The position numbers and the translations under genes were made by a program. A stretch of DNA of 64,000 nucleotides, taken from contig CDRNVI010000093.1 in assembly GCA_977017575.1 (NCBI GenBank), forward strand, positions 1-64,000, in the 5' to 3' direction. This DNA comes from Paramoeba atlantica. Its lineage: Eukaryota; Discosea. The notes beneath the pieces were generated by a model. The model had not been told where the DNA came from and did not search any database. It saw only the letters and a list, made by a program, of their open reading frames with translations. Of the stretch, positions 9,254 through 18,806 are shown piece after piece. Numbering within the stretch: the first letter of the stretch is position 1; each line of letters opens with the position of its first letter.

Positions 9254-9465
9254 CATTAGCGCACGCCCCTTCGGTACCTATTTTGTACCGCGGCATGCGC
9301 TATCTGGGCGTTCCCCTTCTGAATGGCTACCCCGATTGCCATGATAAAGTGGCTGAGGCACCCATTCTTTTCCTCGATGGTCTTCCGAGCTACCAGATCT
9401 AGAAACTGGAGAGTCTCGGGGCCAGGGACTCCGTAAGTGGTGAAGGCCAGCGAGCACCTAAAATC
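9254..9465 (-). pseudogene. Truncated LINE 3' end, family B, copy 1
   Basis: On the minus strand this reads AFTTYGVPGPETLQFLDLVA, then GCLSHFIMAIGVAIQKGNAQ, ending YRRGVR and a stop. The same C-terminus occurs at about 11744-11881 and 15881-16110. The pattern (FTTYG-x2-GP..FL, then a helical GNAQ tail) resembles the extreme C-terminus of LINEs with a restriction-like endonuclease. That link is from memory of such proteins, not a search. Confidence 0.6.
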
Positions 9466-9634
9466 TAGACACTAGAAAATAGAAATCAATAAACTTTTGG
9501 GTACAATATATGTTTACATTGCCCACATATTTTTTCGCAGTGGGGCACTTCCCGAATAAGTCGAAAAATCACGTTTCATGTCTGAACGACAACATTTTTG
9601 AATCACACGAGGGGTTGAGAGTGAAGCCCAAGAC
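9466..9634. other. Non-coding spacer
   Basis: No gene or repeat recognised between the LINE fragment and the 10-bp array. Confidence 0.4.
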
Positions 9635-9734
9635 GAGATCACTTGAGATCACGCGAGATCATGCGAGATCACGCGAGATCATGCGAGATCACGCGAAATC
9701 ATGCGAGATCACGTGAGATCACGCGAGATCTCTC
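9635..9734. repeat. 10-bp tandem array GAGATCAYGC
   Basis: Ten near-identical 10-bp units (GAGATCACGC and GAGATCATGC partly alternating) run from 9635 to 9734, each with a GATC site. A smaller cluster of the same unit recurs at about 9780-9806. The period is close to one helical turn. The open frames across it are artefacts of the repeat. Confidence 0.9.
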
Positions 9735-9806
9735 GAGAGCGGATTTGGTTCGGGAGGGTGGTTGGACGATCTCAAAACGAGATCACGTGAGATCACGCCA
9801 GATCAT

Positions 9807-10042
9807 ACCCGCAGCCCCTCACATACATGTACAGATGTAATACCTGGAAAAACAGGGGAAACGGGGGTGTAAGTATGGTTCTTCGTAGTTTTCGAGAAAA
9901 AGAGGTTTGAAAACGTCGGGATAATACAGAACTGAAAATCGTGAACGGGAAAGTTTTACCTTAAATTACATGGGTCATCGGTGCGAAAGATATCCGCGCC
10001 TTATTCATATCAAGGGGTGCATATGTAAACCAATCATTGTGG
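9807..10042. other. Non-coding spacer
   Basis: Nothing recognised between the GATC array and the stop codon of the RNase H2B gene. Confidence 0.4.
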
Positions 10043-11200
10043 TCACTTTTTCCTAAAAAAAGAAGTTATGCTCTTTATGCCATGGAGATGGGTGGGTTGA
10101 TTCAAACCTCGTTGTGACTTCGTCCATTTCTTTTCACCTAAATTTTGGTATGTTGTAGGTTTTGATGCTGGTCGCTCAAAATGACTGTTGATCATGACCT
10201 GACCGGGGCTCACACTAGTATTTGCATTGTTGGTGTTCGCAACTTTATATTTTTCTCTAATCCATGAAGTACACAGTGGCGCATCAGTAAGGTATTCCTC
10301 ACATAGAATCGATACACAGGACGCCGCGTAAGTATCACGCAAGGAAAATCTTAAAGAGTCTGCAAATTCAGTCAATAATACAATCCTTTCAACTTTGGAT
10401 GAGATCCATTTCAGCGTTTTTTCCTTGCTCAAAGCGTATCCAGTCTCTAGTGGGTCTAAAGGTGATTTCTTCGTATCGCACAAAAGGTTAAGCAACCCGT
10501 AACATCCCGTATTACCAAGCTCTGTATCTATTATGGACCGGAAAATATTAATTGATTTACCCGTTTTGCTTCCAAAATGACAATTCAAGTCATCAAAATT
10601 GTGTAATATCTCATATTTGAGCTCTTGAAATTCGCGAAACGTCTGTGTAAAAGAGAATGATGATTCGGTGCAATCTCGTCTTTCCACAGAACACGTTGCT
10701 GTTTCAAGGTATGAAAGCATCATCCAGGTAACATCGAAGGGGGTAATATTATAATACTTTCCCTTTTTTAGCAAAGTACAGGAAGTTTGTGAGTTTTTGT
10801 TATTTGAGTCGCATTCCATCTCGCACCCCCACGAGGAATGCGGGGACTTAATAAAGTAGTCTGATGTTTCCCTCACTTCGACTATTTCTACTTCCGTGGA
10901 CTGACATGGAGGGTGAAAGTTTAGGATTCCATACAGTCGATCATTCTTACGCATATTTATTGCCTTAGTAGAGTTTTTTACCCTGAAACACTCTAGATGC
11001 AAAGCACCACTTTCAGGCTGGCTTCTTTTAAAACCTGACAAAACGTGACTCGGATCAAGCAGTATATGGTATCTCCCCTCCGTACGAGCATAAAGAGATA
11101 ATAGGGCAACGTCTTCCGTTGTCGAATGATTGTCATTCACGTCTCGAGTCGTCTTATCGGCGTGGGATGTGTCTACAATTATTTGCTTTCTGGATATCAT
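10043..11200 (-). CDS. RNASEH2B: Ribonuclease H2 subunit B
   Basis: Encodes 385 residues from an ATG at 11200. RNase H2B is the scaffold of the nuclear heterotrimer that removes ribonucleotides and RNA:DNA hybrids from DNA. Family marks: the N-terminal beta region with ALLSLYARTEGRYHILLD, the NITPFDVTWMMLSYLE block (residues about 151-166, matching the family's 'hPvDplfLllPyL' stretch), and the wHTH block ALSKEKTLKWISSKVERIV (about 256-274), which is diagnostic. The protein ends in ITSFFRKK (about 378-385), a C-terminal PCNA-binding PIP-box-like motif as in human RNASEH2B, though the usual leading Gln is absent. It is the last gene of the minus-strand cluster in this window. Confidence 0.82.
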   Translation of the reverse strand: MISRKQIIVDTSHADKTTRDVNDNHSTTEDVALLSLYARTEGRYHILLDPSHVLSGFKRSQPESGALHLECFRVKNSTKAINMRKNDRLYGILNFHPPCQSTEVEIVEVRETSDYFIKSPHSSWGCEMECDSNNKNSQTSCTLLKKGKYYNITPFDVTWMMLSYLETATCSVERRDCTESSFSFTQTFREFQELKYEILHNFDDLNCHFGSKTGKSINIFRSIIDTELGNTGCYGLLNLLCDTKKSPLDPLETGYALSKEKTLKWISSKVERIVLLTEFADSLRFSLRDTYAASCVSILCEEYLTDAPLCTSWIREKYKVANTNNANTSVSPGQVMINSHFERPASKPTTYQNLGEKKWTKSQRGLNQPTHLHGIKSITSFFRKK

Positions 11201-11740
11201 TTATGAACGTTAGCCTGATGTTAACCTTTTAGAAACTATACCGGTGTTAGAAACTGTCTACTGTGAAACTTATGCAATGAATCCAAAATTTAATGTCGTT
11301 AATATTCGTGGGACAAAAATTAATGTTTTTTATTAAGCATGGTCGTTATTTCGGTTTCCCGGAGTAAAATGTTTTTTTTGTCATTTTTTGAACCCTCTGT
11401 TATCATCCAAGCTCACTTTATCACTGCCAACGGCATTGAACTTGGTAGAAACCTGCAGTCGACTGCGAAAAACTTAGAATCGTTAAAATAAAAACTTAAA
11501 TCGTGAAGACCGCGAGTGCTTTTTCCAGAATACTCGAGGCGAGTGTAAAAACGCTCTCGTATAGGGTCGATCATGCGTTTTTGGAACGGTTCTCCAGTCT
11601 GCTATGAGATAGATTTTTTGGAAATTAACAGCGGATTCGTGAAGATCTGTGGAAGAGCTCAACCGAAAAAAAATATGTTTTTGTAATCCACCGTAGAGCT
11701 ATCAATAGCATAGGAAAAGAGTTACAAAATCCGCAAAGCC
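11201..11740. other. Spacer upstream of RNase H2B
   Basis: No gene recognised. AT-rich DNA holding the presumed 5' leader of the RNase H2B transcript. Confidence 0.4.
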
Positions 11741-11881
11741 CAGCTAGCGCACGCCGCTACGGTACCAATTTTGTACCAATTTTGCGGCGTGCGCTATCTG
11801 AGCGTTCCCCTTCTGTATGGCTACTCCCAAAGCCATGATTTTGTAATCTTTTCCAAATAACGTTTTCCACGGCGACTCGTG
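11741..11881 (-). pseudogene. Truncated LINE 3' end, family B, copy 2
   Basis: The minus strand reads ALGVAIQKGNAQIAHAAKLV then YRSGVR and a stop, the same C-terminus as copies 1 and 3. It abuts the left target duplication of the MITE at 11890, so the MITE landed at the edge of this older fragment. Confidence 0.55.
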
Positions 11882-11889
11882 GGATTCGC

Positions 11890-12274
11890 GGTGGAATTGA
11901 ACGAAGTTAGCACTTTTTTTCAAAAACAATAAAAACGATCTTTCTTATTATTATTTTTTGTTTCTGTTGCTTGCAAAATATATAGTTTTGAATCTTTGCT
12001 AGTATCTTTGACCTTTTTACGTTCTCAGGTACGGGTGAAATCATGGTCAATCACTTTGATGGTGGGTTTTGTTGTGGGTGTCTTGAAATGAACTGTGTCA
12101 CACGTCTTCCGTTTAGTGAGGTTAAGCCCGCTGGTACGAGTTTTGTTGGATGTGGCATTGTTTTGTGCGGAAATCGTATTGTCTGCATCATTTTGATTTT
12201 CTTTGGAATTCGTTGATATTTAATCACTTTTAGAATTTGTTTTGCAAAGTGTGCAAACTTCGTTCAATCTGACC
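11890..12274. mobile_element. hAT-like miniature element, copy 1 (8-bp target duplication)
   Basis: A 385-bp non-coding element sharing high identity with 59948-60336. Ends: GGTGGAATTGAACGAAG at the left and CTTCGTTCAATCTGACC at the right, giving imperfect terminal inverted repeats of about 29 bp. The 8-mer GGATTCGC flanks it (11882-11889 and 12275-12282). Eight-base duplications are typical of hAT transposons; the family is inferred from that alone. Confidence 0.85.
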
Positions 12275-12435
12275 GGATTCGCTCTGTATAAAGCCAGAAC
12301 TCCACAATAGGATATAGCATATCCCCAACCCGTCAGCCGCAATCCGAACCCTTTGAAATACCTTTTTATAAATACTTTTTTACATGCAGAGTGAAAAACA
12401 TAATGCTTTTTACGAGACATTAATATCGAAGCCAT
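12220..12435 (-). CDS. Small ORF, tail read into a MITE
   Basis: An ATG at 12435 opens about 71 codons on the cluster strand, 19 bases past the stop of the upstream gene. Residues about 1-50 look protein-like, with a basic N-terminus and a hydrophobic stretch (GFGLRLTGWGYAISYCGVLA), perhaps a small membrane protein. The last 17 or so residues are encoded by the MITE at 11890-12274. Reading the pre-insertion sequence gives a different basic tail ending at a TAG near 11825. It may be a real small gene altered by the insertion, or chance. Confidence 0.35.
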   Translation of the reverse strand: MASILMSRKKHYVFHSACKKVFIKRYFKGFGLRLTGWGYAISYCGVLALYRANPVRLNEVCTLCKTNSKSD

Positions 12436-12454
12436 CACAAAGAATTAGTCTTCT

Positions 12455-15400
12455 TTATGCATCCGTGTGTTCTATTTCAAGTTCTATTTTATCTTTTTCA
12501 ACCCTATCCAAATCGAACATATCACGCGCATCCTCAGGTATTAACAGATCCGTAGAGTGAGGTGATCCGTCCCTCAGGTAGACAATGCTAACAAACTCCC
12601 CAGGAACGGCGTGTCTTCCAAGAGCCGAAAAAAAGGCTTGCAAAGTTTTCTTGTGTCGCAAGGATGAGCCGCCAAAGTACACGAGAACATCATCTGAATG
12701 TAATCCGGCGTCCGATGCGGCTCCGTCGGGTTGTACACTCTCAACCACAATACCTGTAGGGTGAGGAACCTCAGCGAGCTTCAGGCCTAGATCAATATTA
12801 ACGGAAGCAATATCCAGACTGGACAGAGTCGCGCTGAGAAGGGACGCTTCGGAATAGGAAGGAGAAACCGAGTCAAGCCGTGAGAAGTGAGAATCTTTAG
12901 AAACGTACTCCACGGAAGAACGAGAATCGCTTTCTCTTGGGTAAAGTTGATCAAATGGATGTAGTTTATGTCTTGGACATGTTCTTCCCGCACTATTCTT
13001 TTTGTTGCTACATGCAGTGAAACAATGCGCCGCAAGACCCAGGATTAGTATATAATTTCGTACTAGAATCTGTTTGCGGTTTTGAATTTGCTTATACATC
13101 TCTGAAGAGGCAGCAGAAAAATTGTCCCCTACTGCGCTATCGCACGAAAGAATTATCTGCACAATCGCTAACAGAAAACGCTTCCACAGCTTTTGAGAAT
13201 TTTTAATTTTAAATAGTGCACCACTGGAAGCATTCCATGCACAAGGATCGGTTTTAGAATATAACGCTTCGGATTGCACGCTTCTTATGAGCAACCGTTC
13301 CAAATTAGAAGAACCACGAAGGAAAAGCATAGCAGCATTTTTACTGGCGTGAGCATGCGACATTCCAATCATTTCCAGGCACTCCATGCAATTCATACAC
13401 TTGGCCTTCAGTGTGTGGATTAAGATGTAAAATTCTTCCGTTTCCTGCTCGCAGTGTGGCTCCGAATAATGTGTGATCGTTCTTTCATGTATTTGCTGCA
13501 ATTCGTTCTTATAATGATCGCGCAAATTTTCTATTTGAACACATTGAAACTGCATTCTTCGTACTTCGGAGGACGCATCACTCGTCTCTGATTCAAGCTC
13601 AAACGTGGGAACCGGTTTCGGCGAAGCTTCCTTGTTCAACAATTCTGAATCTGCGCTGTAGCTTTTCAGACGTCCTATTCGAGAGACATGAGAATGGTGC
13701 TTTAGGCGCGTCCAATGAAATCGTTGTTGTATCACAGAATTTTTATGGCACAGCCACAAAGCGAGTCTCCTGCTTCGTTCACTTGTTCGACAAGAGCCAA
13801 GCACGTCCTTCCATCGAGCAAAAGCGTTTCTAAGAAGGTACTGACGGTATGGCAAAGAAGGATTGGGAGTATATCCTTTACAAGTTTTTTTTTGATTTAT
13901 CAGATGATCCCATTTGGTCCAAGCGTGTATTAAAACTCGTGACGAAACAGTAGTGCGAACCTGTTCAGAACACGCTATTAATATTTCTTTTTCTGTGCTG
14001 CTTTTCAAGAACAACGCCCACGTGCGCCAATAGACAGCACGCTTCGCGAGCATAATTTGATTAAAGAATTTTTTTTGTAAATCACACATACACTGCTGAT
14101 GTAGCCGCCGTAAAATTGTTTGTTCAAAGCGGGTCACAGTATTGTGGCGACACCGGTGAAATTCGAAGGTCAAGGCCTTCGGAAGACTGTGCATTGTTAG
14201 TCGTCTGGTTCTTTCTTCATAGGGATACGAGTGCCAGCAAGAAAAATGTGAAAAGATGTTCCGCAACAGACCTATTCTCATTTGTTTTACGAGATGTACG
14301 CCGCAAGTAAAGTGGTCAGCACTTTTTTTTCTCCACTTCAGGAGTGCATTTCTTATTATTCGATGATCTTTTAGATTGGACACCCTTAACAATGCCAGCG
14401 CTCTTAACTTTGTGAACTCTTTTCGTAAGGCGTTTATTCGACACCATGACACCTTGCGAAGTTCATTGCAGGCTGATATTTTCCTGCTCAGTATGTACTG
14501 CTCGCCGATATGGACGCCTTGTCTGCCACTATTAATACCCTTTGCGTTAAGCTTTGCAAGATAGGAGATAACTACGCGACCAGCATCACAAATTTGTACT
14601 ACGTACAAAATTCGTTCATAGCTCACATGCTGTATGAGACACACTGCACTTCCCGTATGCTCGCTTAGATATCCCAACGGCCGATGCGTGTCCACGTCAT
14701 AAATATGTATCTTGCCATTTCCGTACCCGCACCAAAGGTGTCTTGATAGTTGGTCATAGTACAAACTAAGGCAAACAGAATTCTCTCCACGAAACCTCTT
14801 TGCAGGACGTCTCATCTGTATATCCCACATCAATAAAACGCCTGAACGGTCACCACTGTAGAGTGTGTCATCCACGAGAGTAAGCACTGTCACTTCTGCC
14901 CGGTGTCCACAGAGGCTGAAAATGGGACTCTGTGGGCTTTTGGGCCAATGAACGTCCCATACATGAATTAAACCATCTGAATCCGCTGAGTAAATCCAGT
15001 TGCGGCTCGAAACTAGACATTGCACAGGGTAATGATGGGCACACATTCTACCAAATGCTAGGATTCTCAGGGAAGCGGCGTTCCACTGTAGAATTCCAAA
15101 GTCGCAACTGGAAGAGTAAACAAAATTCTGTGCAGCCGTAAAACTCGTGACGGCGGATGTGTGTGGTTTGCACTCTAATACAATTTGTAGCATTTGCACA
15201 TTTAATACTATCACATGACCATCGCTCAAGCCCAACCACAAATGTGGAGCGTAGTAAAGCATTGCGAAAACAAACGCCTTTGAATTTCGTTCGAACGAAA
15301 AGACCGATGCTCCGTCGTGAGGGGCACGAACGGTCAACGCTCCGCTCTGATCACCAGTCCAAATCGAGGTATGTGGCGGATCACTGACGGTGAAATCTTC

Positions 15401-15532
15401 TACTCGTGCGGCGCAGCGAATGAAATCCGAAAAAGTGCCACATTGCTGAATTCCTGATGCTGTGCTTCTTGTATTGCCTTCGCGACGATGATTTAGAATC
15501 GCGTGCGTGACACTGCTCAGAAAGTGTGCCAT
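12455..15532 (-). CDS. WD40 / Trp-rich helical repeat / PDZ protein
   Basis: Encodes 1025 residues from an ATG at 15532; a C/T-rich tract lies about 50-90 bases upstream. Residues about 30-330 form WD40 repeats (TSIWTGDQSGALTVR, WIYSADSDGLIHVWDVHW, TLYSGDRSGVLLMWDIQMR). Residues about 375-620 are a helical region with recurring Trp-x-x-Trp-type motifs (VYWRTWALFL, LIHAWTKWDHL, LRNAFARWKDVLG) reminiscent of Sfi1 centrin-binding repeats. A PDZ domain occupies about 912-1000 (GIVVESVQPDGAASDAGLHS, then DDVLVYFGGSSLR). The combination suggests a cytoskeletal scaffold, perhaps at the basal body or flagellum. That role is inferred; no named orthologue is recognised. Confidence 0.8.
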   Translation of the reverse strand: MAHFLSSVTHAILNHRREGNTRSTASGIQQCGTFSDFIRCAARVEDFTVSDPPHTSIWTGDQSGALTVRAPHDGASVFSFERNSKAFVFAMLYYAPHLWLGLSDGHVIVLNVQMLQIVLECKPHTSAVTSFTAAQNFVYSSSCDFGILQWNAASLRILAFGRMCAHHYPVQCLVSSRNWIYSADSDGLIHVWDVHWPKSPQSPIFSLCGHRAEVTVLTLVDDTLYSGDRSGVLLMWDIQMRRPAKRFRGENSVCLSLYYDQLSRHLWCGYGNGKIHIYDVDTHRPLGYLSEHTGSAVCLIQHVSYERILYVVQICDAGRVVISYLAKLNAKGINSGRQGVHIGEQYILSRKISACNELRKVSWCRINALRKEFTKLRALALLRVSNLKDHRIIRNALLKWRKKSADHFTCGVHLVKQMRIGLLRNIFSHFSCWHSYPYEERTRRLTMHSLPKALTFEFHRCRHNTVTRFEQTILRRLHQQCMCDLQKKFFNQIMLAKRAVYWRTWALFLKSSTEKEILIACSEQVRTTVSSRVLIHAWTKWDHLINQKKTCKGYTPNPSLPYRQYLLRNAFARWKDVLGSCRTSERSRRLALWLCHKNSVIQQRFHWTRLKHHSHVSRIGRLKSYSADSELLNKEASPKPVPTFELESETSDASSEVRRMQFQCVQIENLRDHYKNELQQIHERTITHYSEPHCEQETEEFYILIHTLKAKCMNCMECLEMIGMSHAHASKNAAMLFLRGSSNLERLLIRSVQSEALYSKTDPCAWNASSGALFKIKNSQKLWKRFLLAIVQIILSCDSAVGDNFSAASSEMYKQIQNRKQILVRNYILILGLAAHCFTACSNKKNSAGRTCPRHKLHPFDQLYPRESDSRSSVEYVSKDSHFSRLDSVSPSYSEASLLSATLSSLDIASVNIDLGLKLAEVPHPTGIVVESVQPDGAASDAGLHSDDVLVYFGGSSLRHKKTLQAFFSALGRHAVPGEFVSIVYLRDGSPHSTDLLIPEDARDMFDLDRVEKDKIELEIEHTDA

Positions 15533-15880
15533 TTATAGTAATCTATTAACACGCCCTTAAAGAGCCCCTATTGTATTTCCTTGGCAAATGAGGCGGAGCG
15601 CGAAACACCAGGAAAGAAAAAGTGCATTGCAAATGAAATTATACTAACCCAAAAAGAGGACAGGTGCAAAAACCATGAACTTACATATTTATACTACCGC
15701 CCCCCGCTGTTTAGTGTTTAGTAGAATTGGTCAAACTTAAACACTAATTAGGGGAGAGGAAAGATCAATGAAAAATACGTGAAAAACAGATATAAAATGA
15801 AACAATGAAGGGGGAGAAAACGGCGCCTCGAATTCTACTAATATTATTAGTACATTTTTTTGTGTTCCCTGTAAACCCCC
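15533..15880. other. Spacer with presumed splice acceptor region
   Basis: No gene. On the minus strand a C/T-rich tract (about 15585-15630) ending in AAG lies upstream of the 1025-residue gene and may carry its trans-splice acceptor. Confidence 0.4.
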
Positions 15881-16991
15881 TATCCCTGTACCCCGCGGCG
15901 GTACTAGTCCTGTACGGCCGCCTGAACGATCTGGGCGTTGCCTTTCTGTATGGCCACCCCTATTGCACTCAGGATGTGAGAAAGGCATCCGTTTTTGTCG
16001 GATGTGTGGGACCTGGCCACTTTGTTGAGAAAATTAAGGGTGTCCGGGCCGGGGACCCCATAGGTGGTGAAGGCCAAGGGATAGAAATCCATCCCCCTGA
16101 CTACGGCCATCTCTTCATGTTACCGGCGCTTGTTGACCTCGGCTAGCCTGAGGGTGTGGGATGGTGCCGGCCTCCTTGTCGTCGGCACACGATCAGCCCA
16201 CAACAGATGTCGCACCAAGGGGGTTTAGCACGGACTGTTGGTAGAGGTGGTCCAGGCAATTCGCCCTCTCTTGACGCAGCCCTCTACGGGCCCTCTCTTA
16301 CGGCAGCCCTCTCTTTACTGCAACCGACTCGGTCCCAGTCGGTAGAGGTGGTCCAGGCAACGCACCACCTCTTTACGCAGCCCGGGGGGGGGGGGCACGG
16401 CAACCGACCGCTGCCTCGAGATAAAACGAGGAAGAGCCACGCCCAGTGGTCCTCAAGGGAGGCCACCATGGCGCATGGCTCCCCAGGAAGGAAAGGCGCG
16501 AAGGTAAGAAAGCCGGGGAGGGAAGTAAACTCACTCAAAGAGTGAGCCGGGGAGGGGTGATGGGGTGGAAGCGCTTCCCCTGCTTCGCCGAGAAAGAGGG
16601 ACAGCTTCGGTCTTAGCGCCGGCCGGCAACGGGCATACAAACAGTAAGACTGTGCCCGTTGCCGGGAAAAGAAAAGATGAACTAAAGGAAAATGTACCAA
16701 CAAGGTACATAAGCTTACGTCTACATAAGCTTAAAATCCGTAACGAATTAGGAGGTTTCTGAAGGCCTCCTTGACCTCCTTGTGTCGGTAGGCCTGGGTT
16801 TTCCCCTTCACCTTTTTGCACCCAAGTGCGTGCACGCAAAACTCATTTCTGAGGGTTGCGCCACAAACGCACCGAAGCTCCGGGCTTCGTGGTCGGGGCG
16901 ACCAGGTACCGGAGGGGGTCCCGCATGTAACACTCTGGTCGGTTGGGCCACAATTCGGAAAAAATACGCGAAAAAGAAATCTTTCCAGCAA
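15881..16991 (-). pseudogene. Truncated LINE 3' end, family B, copy 3 (longest)
   Basis: Two recognisable blocks lie in order on the minus strand. LRCVCGATLRNEF and CVHALGCKKVKGKTQAYRHK (about 16740-16900) match the 'C.CG..HAL.CK..G....RH' stretch of LINEs with a restriction-like endonuclease. The C-terminal block DFYPLAFTTYGVPGPDTLNF to GVAIQKGNAQIVQAA occupies about 15900-16110. Between them (about 16150-16730) is GC-rich, repetitive DNA with an 11-G run and no clear endonuclease core, so the copy is broken and 5'-truncated. Confidence 0.65.
16236..16382. repeat. Internal direct repeat GGTAGAGGTGGTCCAGGCAA
   Basis: The 20-mer GGTAGAGGTGGTCCAGGCAA occurs at about 16241 and again at about 16341, both followed by CCTCT-rich runs and ACGCAGCCC. 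It is a partial tandem duplication inside the degraded LINE copy. Confidence 0.65.
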
Positions 16992-17325
16992 AATTGTTCG
17001 TCAAGGTTACGGTCGTCAGCACCAGGTTCACCCACCTTTGAAAATTCATGAAATAAATTTTATAAATTTTATAAGGAGGGGGCAGAAACAGCTCAGTTAT
17101 TAAGAGACGCACTCGTTTGTGTAACGAAAGGTATGGCCAGCTTCTTTAATGAGACATCTTCTCATTTTCGAAGTCTGACTGACGCTGGACAGTAGTACTT
17201 TTGGTTAAATTTTTGGAAGTGGGCAAACATCTCTCTTCGTCGAGTAAATGGGTGCACCCAGCATCTTGCTACCAACGTTGAAGAGCGCATACGCAATTGG
17301 CAAGACATGCTATCGTTGAGTGGGA

Positions 17326-17490
17326 TTGAAGGTTACTGTCGTGTGGAAGAGAGAGAGAGAGAGCGGGGTTGAAGGTTACTGTCGTGCAGAAGGGAGAGAG
17401 AGCGATGTTAAAGGTTACTGTCGTGTGGAGGAGAGTGAGAAAGAGAGTGGGGTTGAAGGTTACTGTGATGTGAAGGGGAGAGAGAGGCTG
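17326..17490. repeat. Purine-rich imperfect tandem repeat
   Basis: Four imperfect copies (about 45-50 bp) of a unit with GGTTGAAGGTTACTGTCGTG and a (GA)n run. The short plus-strand ORF across it (GVEGYCR-type repeats) is a product of the repeat, not a gene. The rest of 16992-17892 holds only AT-rich DNA, poly-G runs and a doubled GACAATTATGTAGG motif at 17709 and 17784. Confidence 0.75.
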
Positions 17491-17892
17491 CTCGTAATCT
17501 TCTTCTGCCTCGGAGAATCATGAGGCGGAATAATCTAAAAATATTAAAAACGGAAGTAGACGTAACGAAGTAGTTTTTAAATCTAAATTGCGTGCAATGA
17601 GGTTTTACAGTTAAAGAGTAATTTTTATCTAAATAGTGTATAATCTGACAATAACATTTTTTTTCGACACAAATGGGATAAAAAAAATCGGCGCCGCTTT
17701 TTCTGATTGACAATTATGTAGGAGGGGGGGGGGGAATTCACTTTCTTTTCCCAGAAATGAAAAATAAGTAGGGGGTGGGGGGTGACAATTATGTAGGGGG
17801 GTATAGTAAACGAAAACCACATAAAAGAGAATCCACTCTTAGACTACCTAAGTTTTATTCGTTCTACATGAAGTATTCAAGCAACAACTTCT

Positions 17893-18753
17893 CTACAGCA
17901 GGCGACGTTTTTTGGACGTGTTGGTATAAACTGCCAAGGACCACTCTTTCTCTGCTTCTTTCATTTCAAAAGTACCTTGCTTAATCTGATAAGGTCGCAT
18001 TTCTAGGCGTGGGCCAATCTCGGTCAAAAGTATTTCTTTACCCTGTTTTGAAAACGTGTGGTGTCGAAAACTAATGAAATCATTTTCATTTGCAAAAGTC
18101 ATAACCCGGGTACTCGTTTCTTTCGGAACAGGAAATAAATATTGCAATATTTTTTGTATTCGCTGCCCCAATTTCGTCGTGAAATTTTCAAATATGAGAT
18201 GCGGATACTGTTCAGAGACAGGAACCCTTTCTTCAATATCGTGACGCATAATAACGTTGAAAAGAGTTAGGTATAATGTAGGGCCAATAGGTAGGTGACT
18301 CAACATCAACGAGTCGGGAACACCCTGAGTCTCACCAATAATAATGACGTCTGTAAAAGTCTCACCTCGAGCGACTTCCATCATTTCTGACATTGACAAA
18401 TTGCCACGGTTAATTCTTGTGCTGTTGGGAAACAACAGCTTCAGTTCCTTCGAAAATTGTAAAAGTTTTTGTGATGGGTCGTGCGTAGTAGTCAGGAGAA
18501 CGCGAGGGTCTTCCACCCCAGCCAAATCGTACTCGTCTTCTTCTGTGGTATGTGACGCTTTCGTCGCTTCATCCTCCAGTTCAATAGCATTCTTTAAGCT
18601 TCGTCCGGTTCTTTTCAAATCTCCCGGAATGGGCGTATTCGTTTTCAAAGCGTGCCGCAGTCTCTCTTTAGAGGCGTGCACTGATTCAGAAGTATGCTCT
18701 TTTTGCTTTTGGAACAAATATTCTTTTCGTAGCCTGGCAACACTGCGCTGCAT
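17893..18753 (-). CDS. IMP4: U3 snoRNP protein IMP4 (Brix domain)
   Basis: Encodes 286 residues from an ATG at 18753, nearly the length of human IMP4 (291). IMP4 binds U3 snoRNA with Mpp10 and Imp3 in the nucleolar small-subunit processome and is needed for early 18S rRNA cleavages. The N-terminal basic helix (RLRKEYLFQKQKE, then RLRHAL) precedes a Brix domain at about 82-265 with EDPRVLLTTTHDPSQKL, LMLSHLPIGPTLYLTLFNVI, FVVxH-type loops and ANENDFISFRHHTF. The C-terminus YTNTSKKRRLL matches the family end. A splice-acceptor-like tract lies 27 bases upstream. Confidence 0.95.
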   Translation of the reverse strand: MQRSVARLRKEYLFQKQKEHTSESVHASKERLRHALKTNTPIPGDLKRTGRSLKNAIELEDEATKASHTTEEDEYDLAGVEDPRVLLTTTHDPSQKLLQFSKELKLLFPNSTRINRGNLSMSEMMEVARGETFTDVIIIGETQGVPDSLMLSHLPIGPTLYLTLFNVIMRHDIEERVPVSEQYPHLIFENFTTKLGQRIQKILQYLFPVPKETSTRVMTFANENDFISFRHHTFSKQGKEILLTEIGPRLEMRPYQIKQGTFEMKEAEKEWSLAVYTNTSKKRRLL

Positions 18754-18779
18754 TATGTTTTTTCAACTAATAAGATGTA

Positions 18780-18806
18780 CTGTCGAGGGAAATGAATACA
18801 GGTTTA
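18780..18806 (-). promoter_or_regulatory. Putative trans-splice acceptor of IMP4
   Basis: On the minus strand a pyrimidine tract (TTCATTTCCCTCGACAG) ends in AG at 18781-18780, 27 bases before the IMP4 ATG. This is the layout of spliced-leader addition sites in kinetoplastids. Inferred from position and composition only. Confidence 0.5.

Noticed and set aside
16156-16545. 129-codon plus-strand ORF in G/C-rich DNA
   Set aside because: It includes an 11-G run and the doubled GGTAGAGGTGGTCC block. Protein-like LINE blocks lie on the other strand.
17320-17523. 67-codon ORF with VEGYC repeats
   Set aside because: Product of a GA-rich tandem repeat on the non-coding strand.
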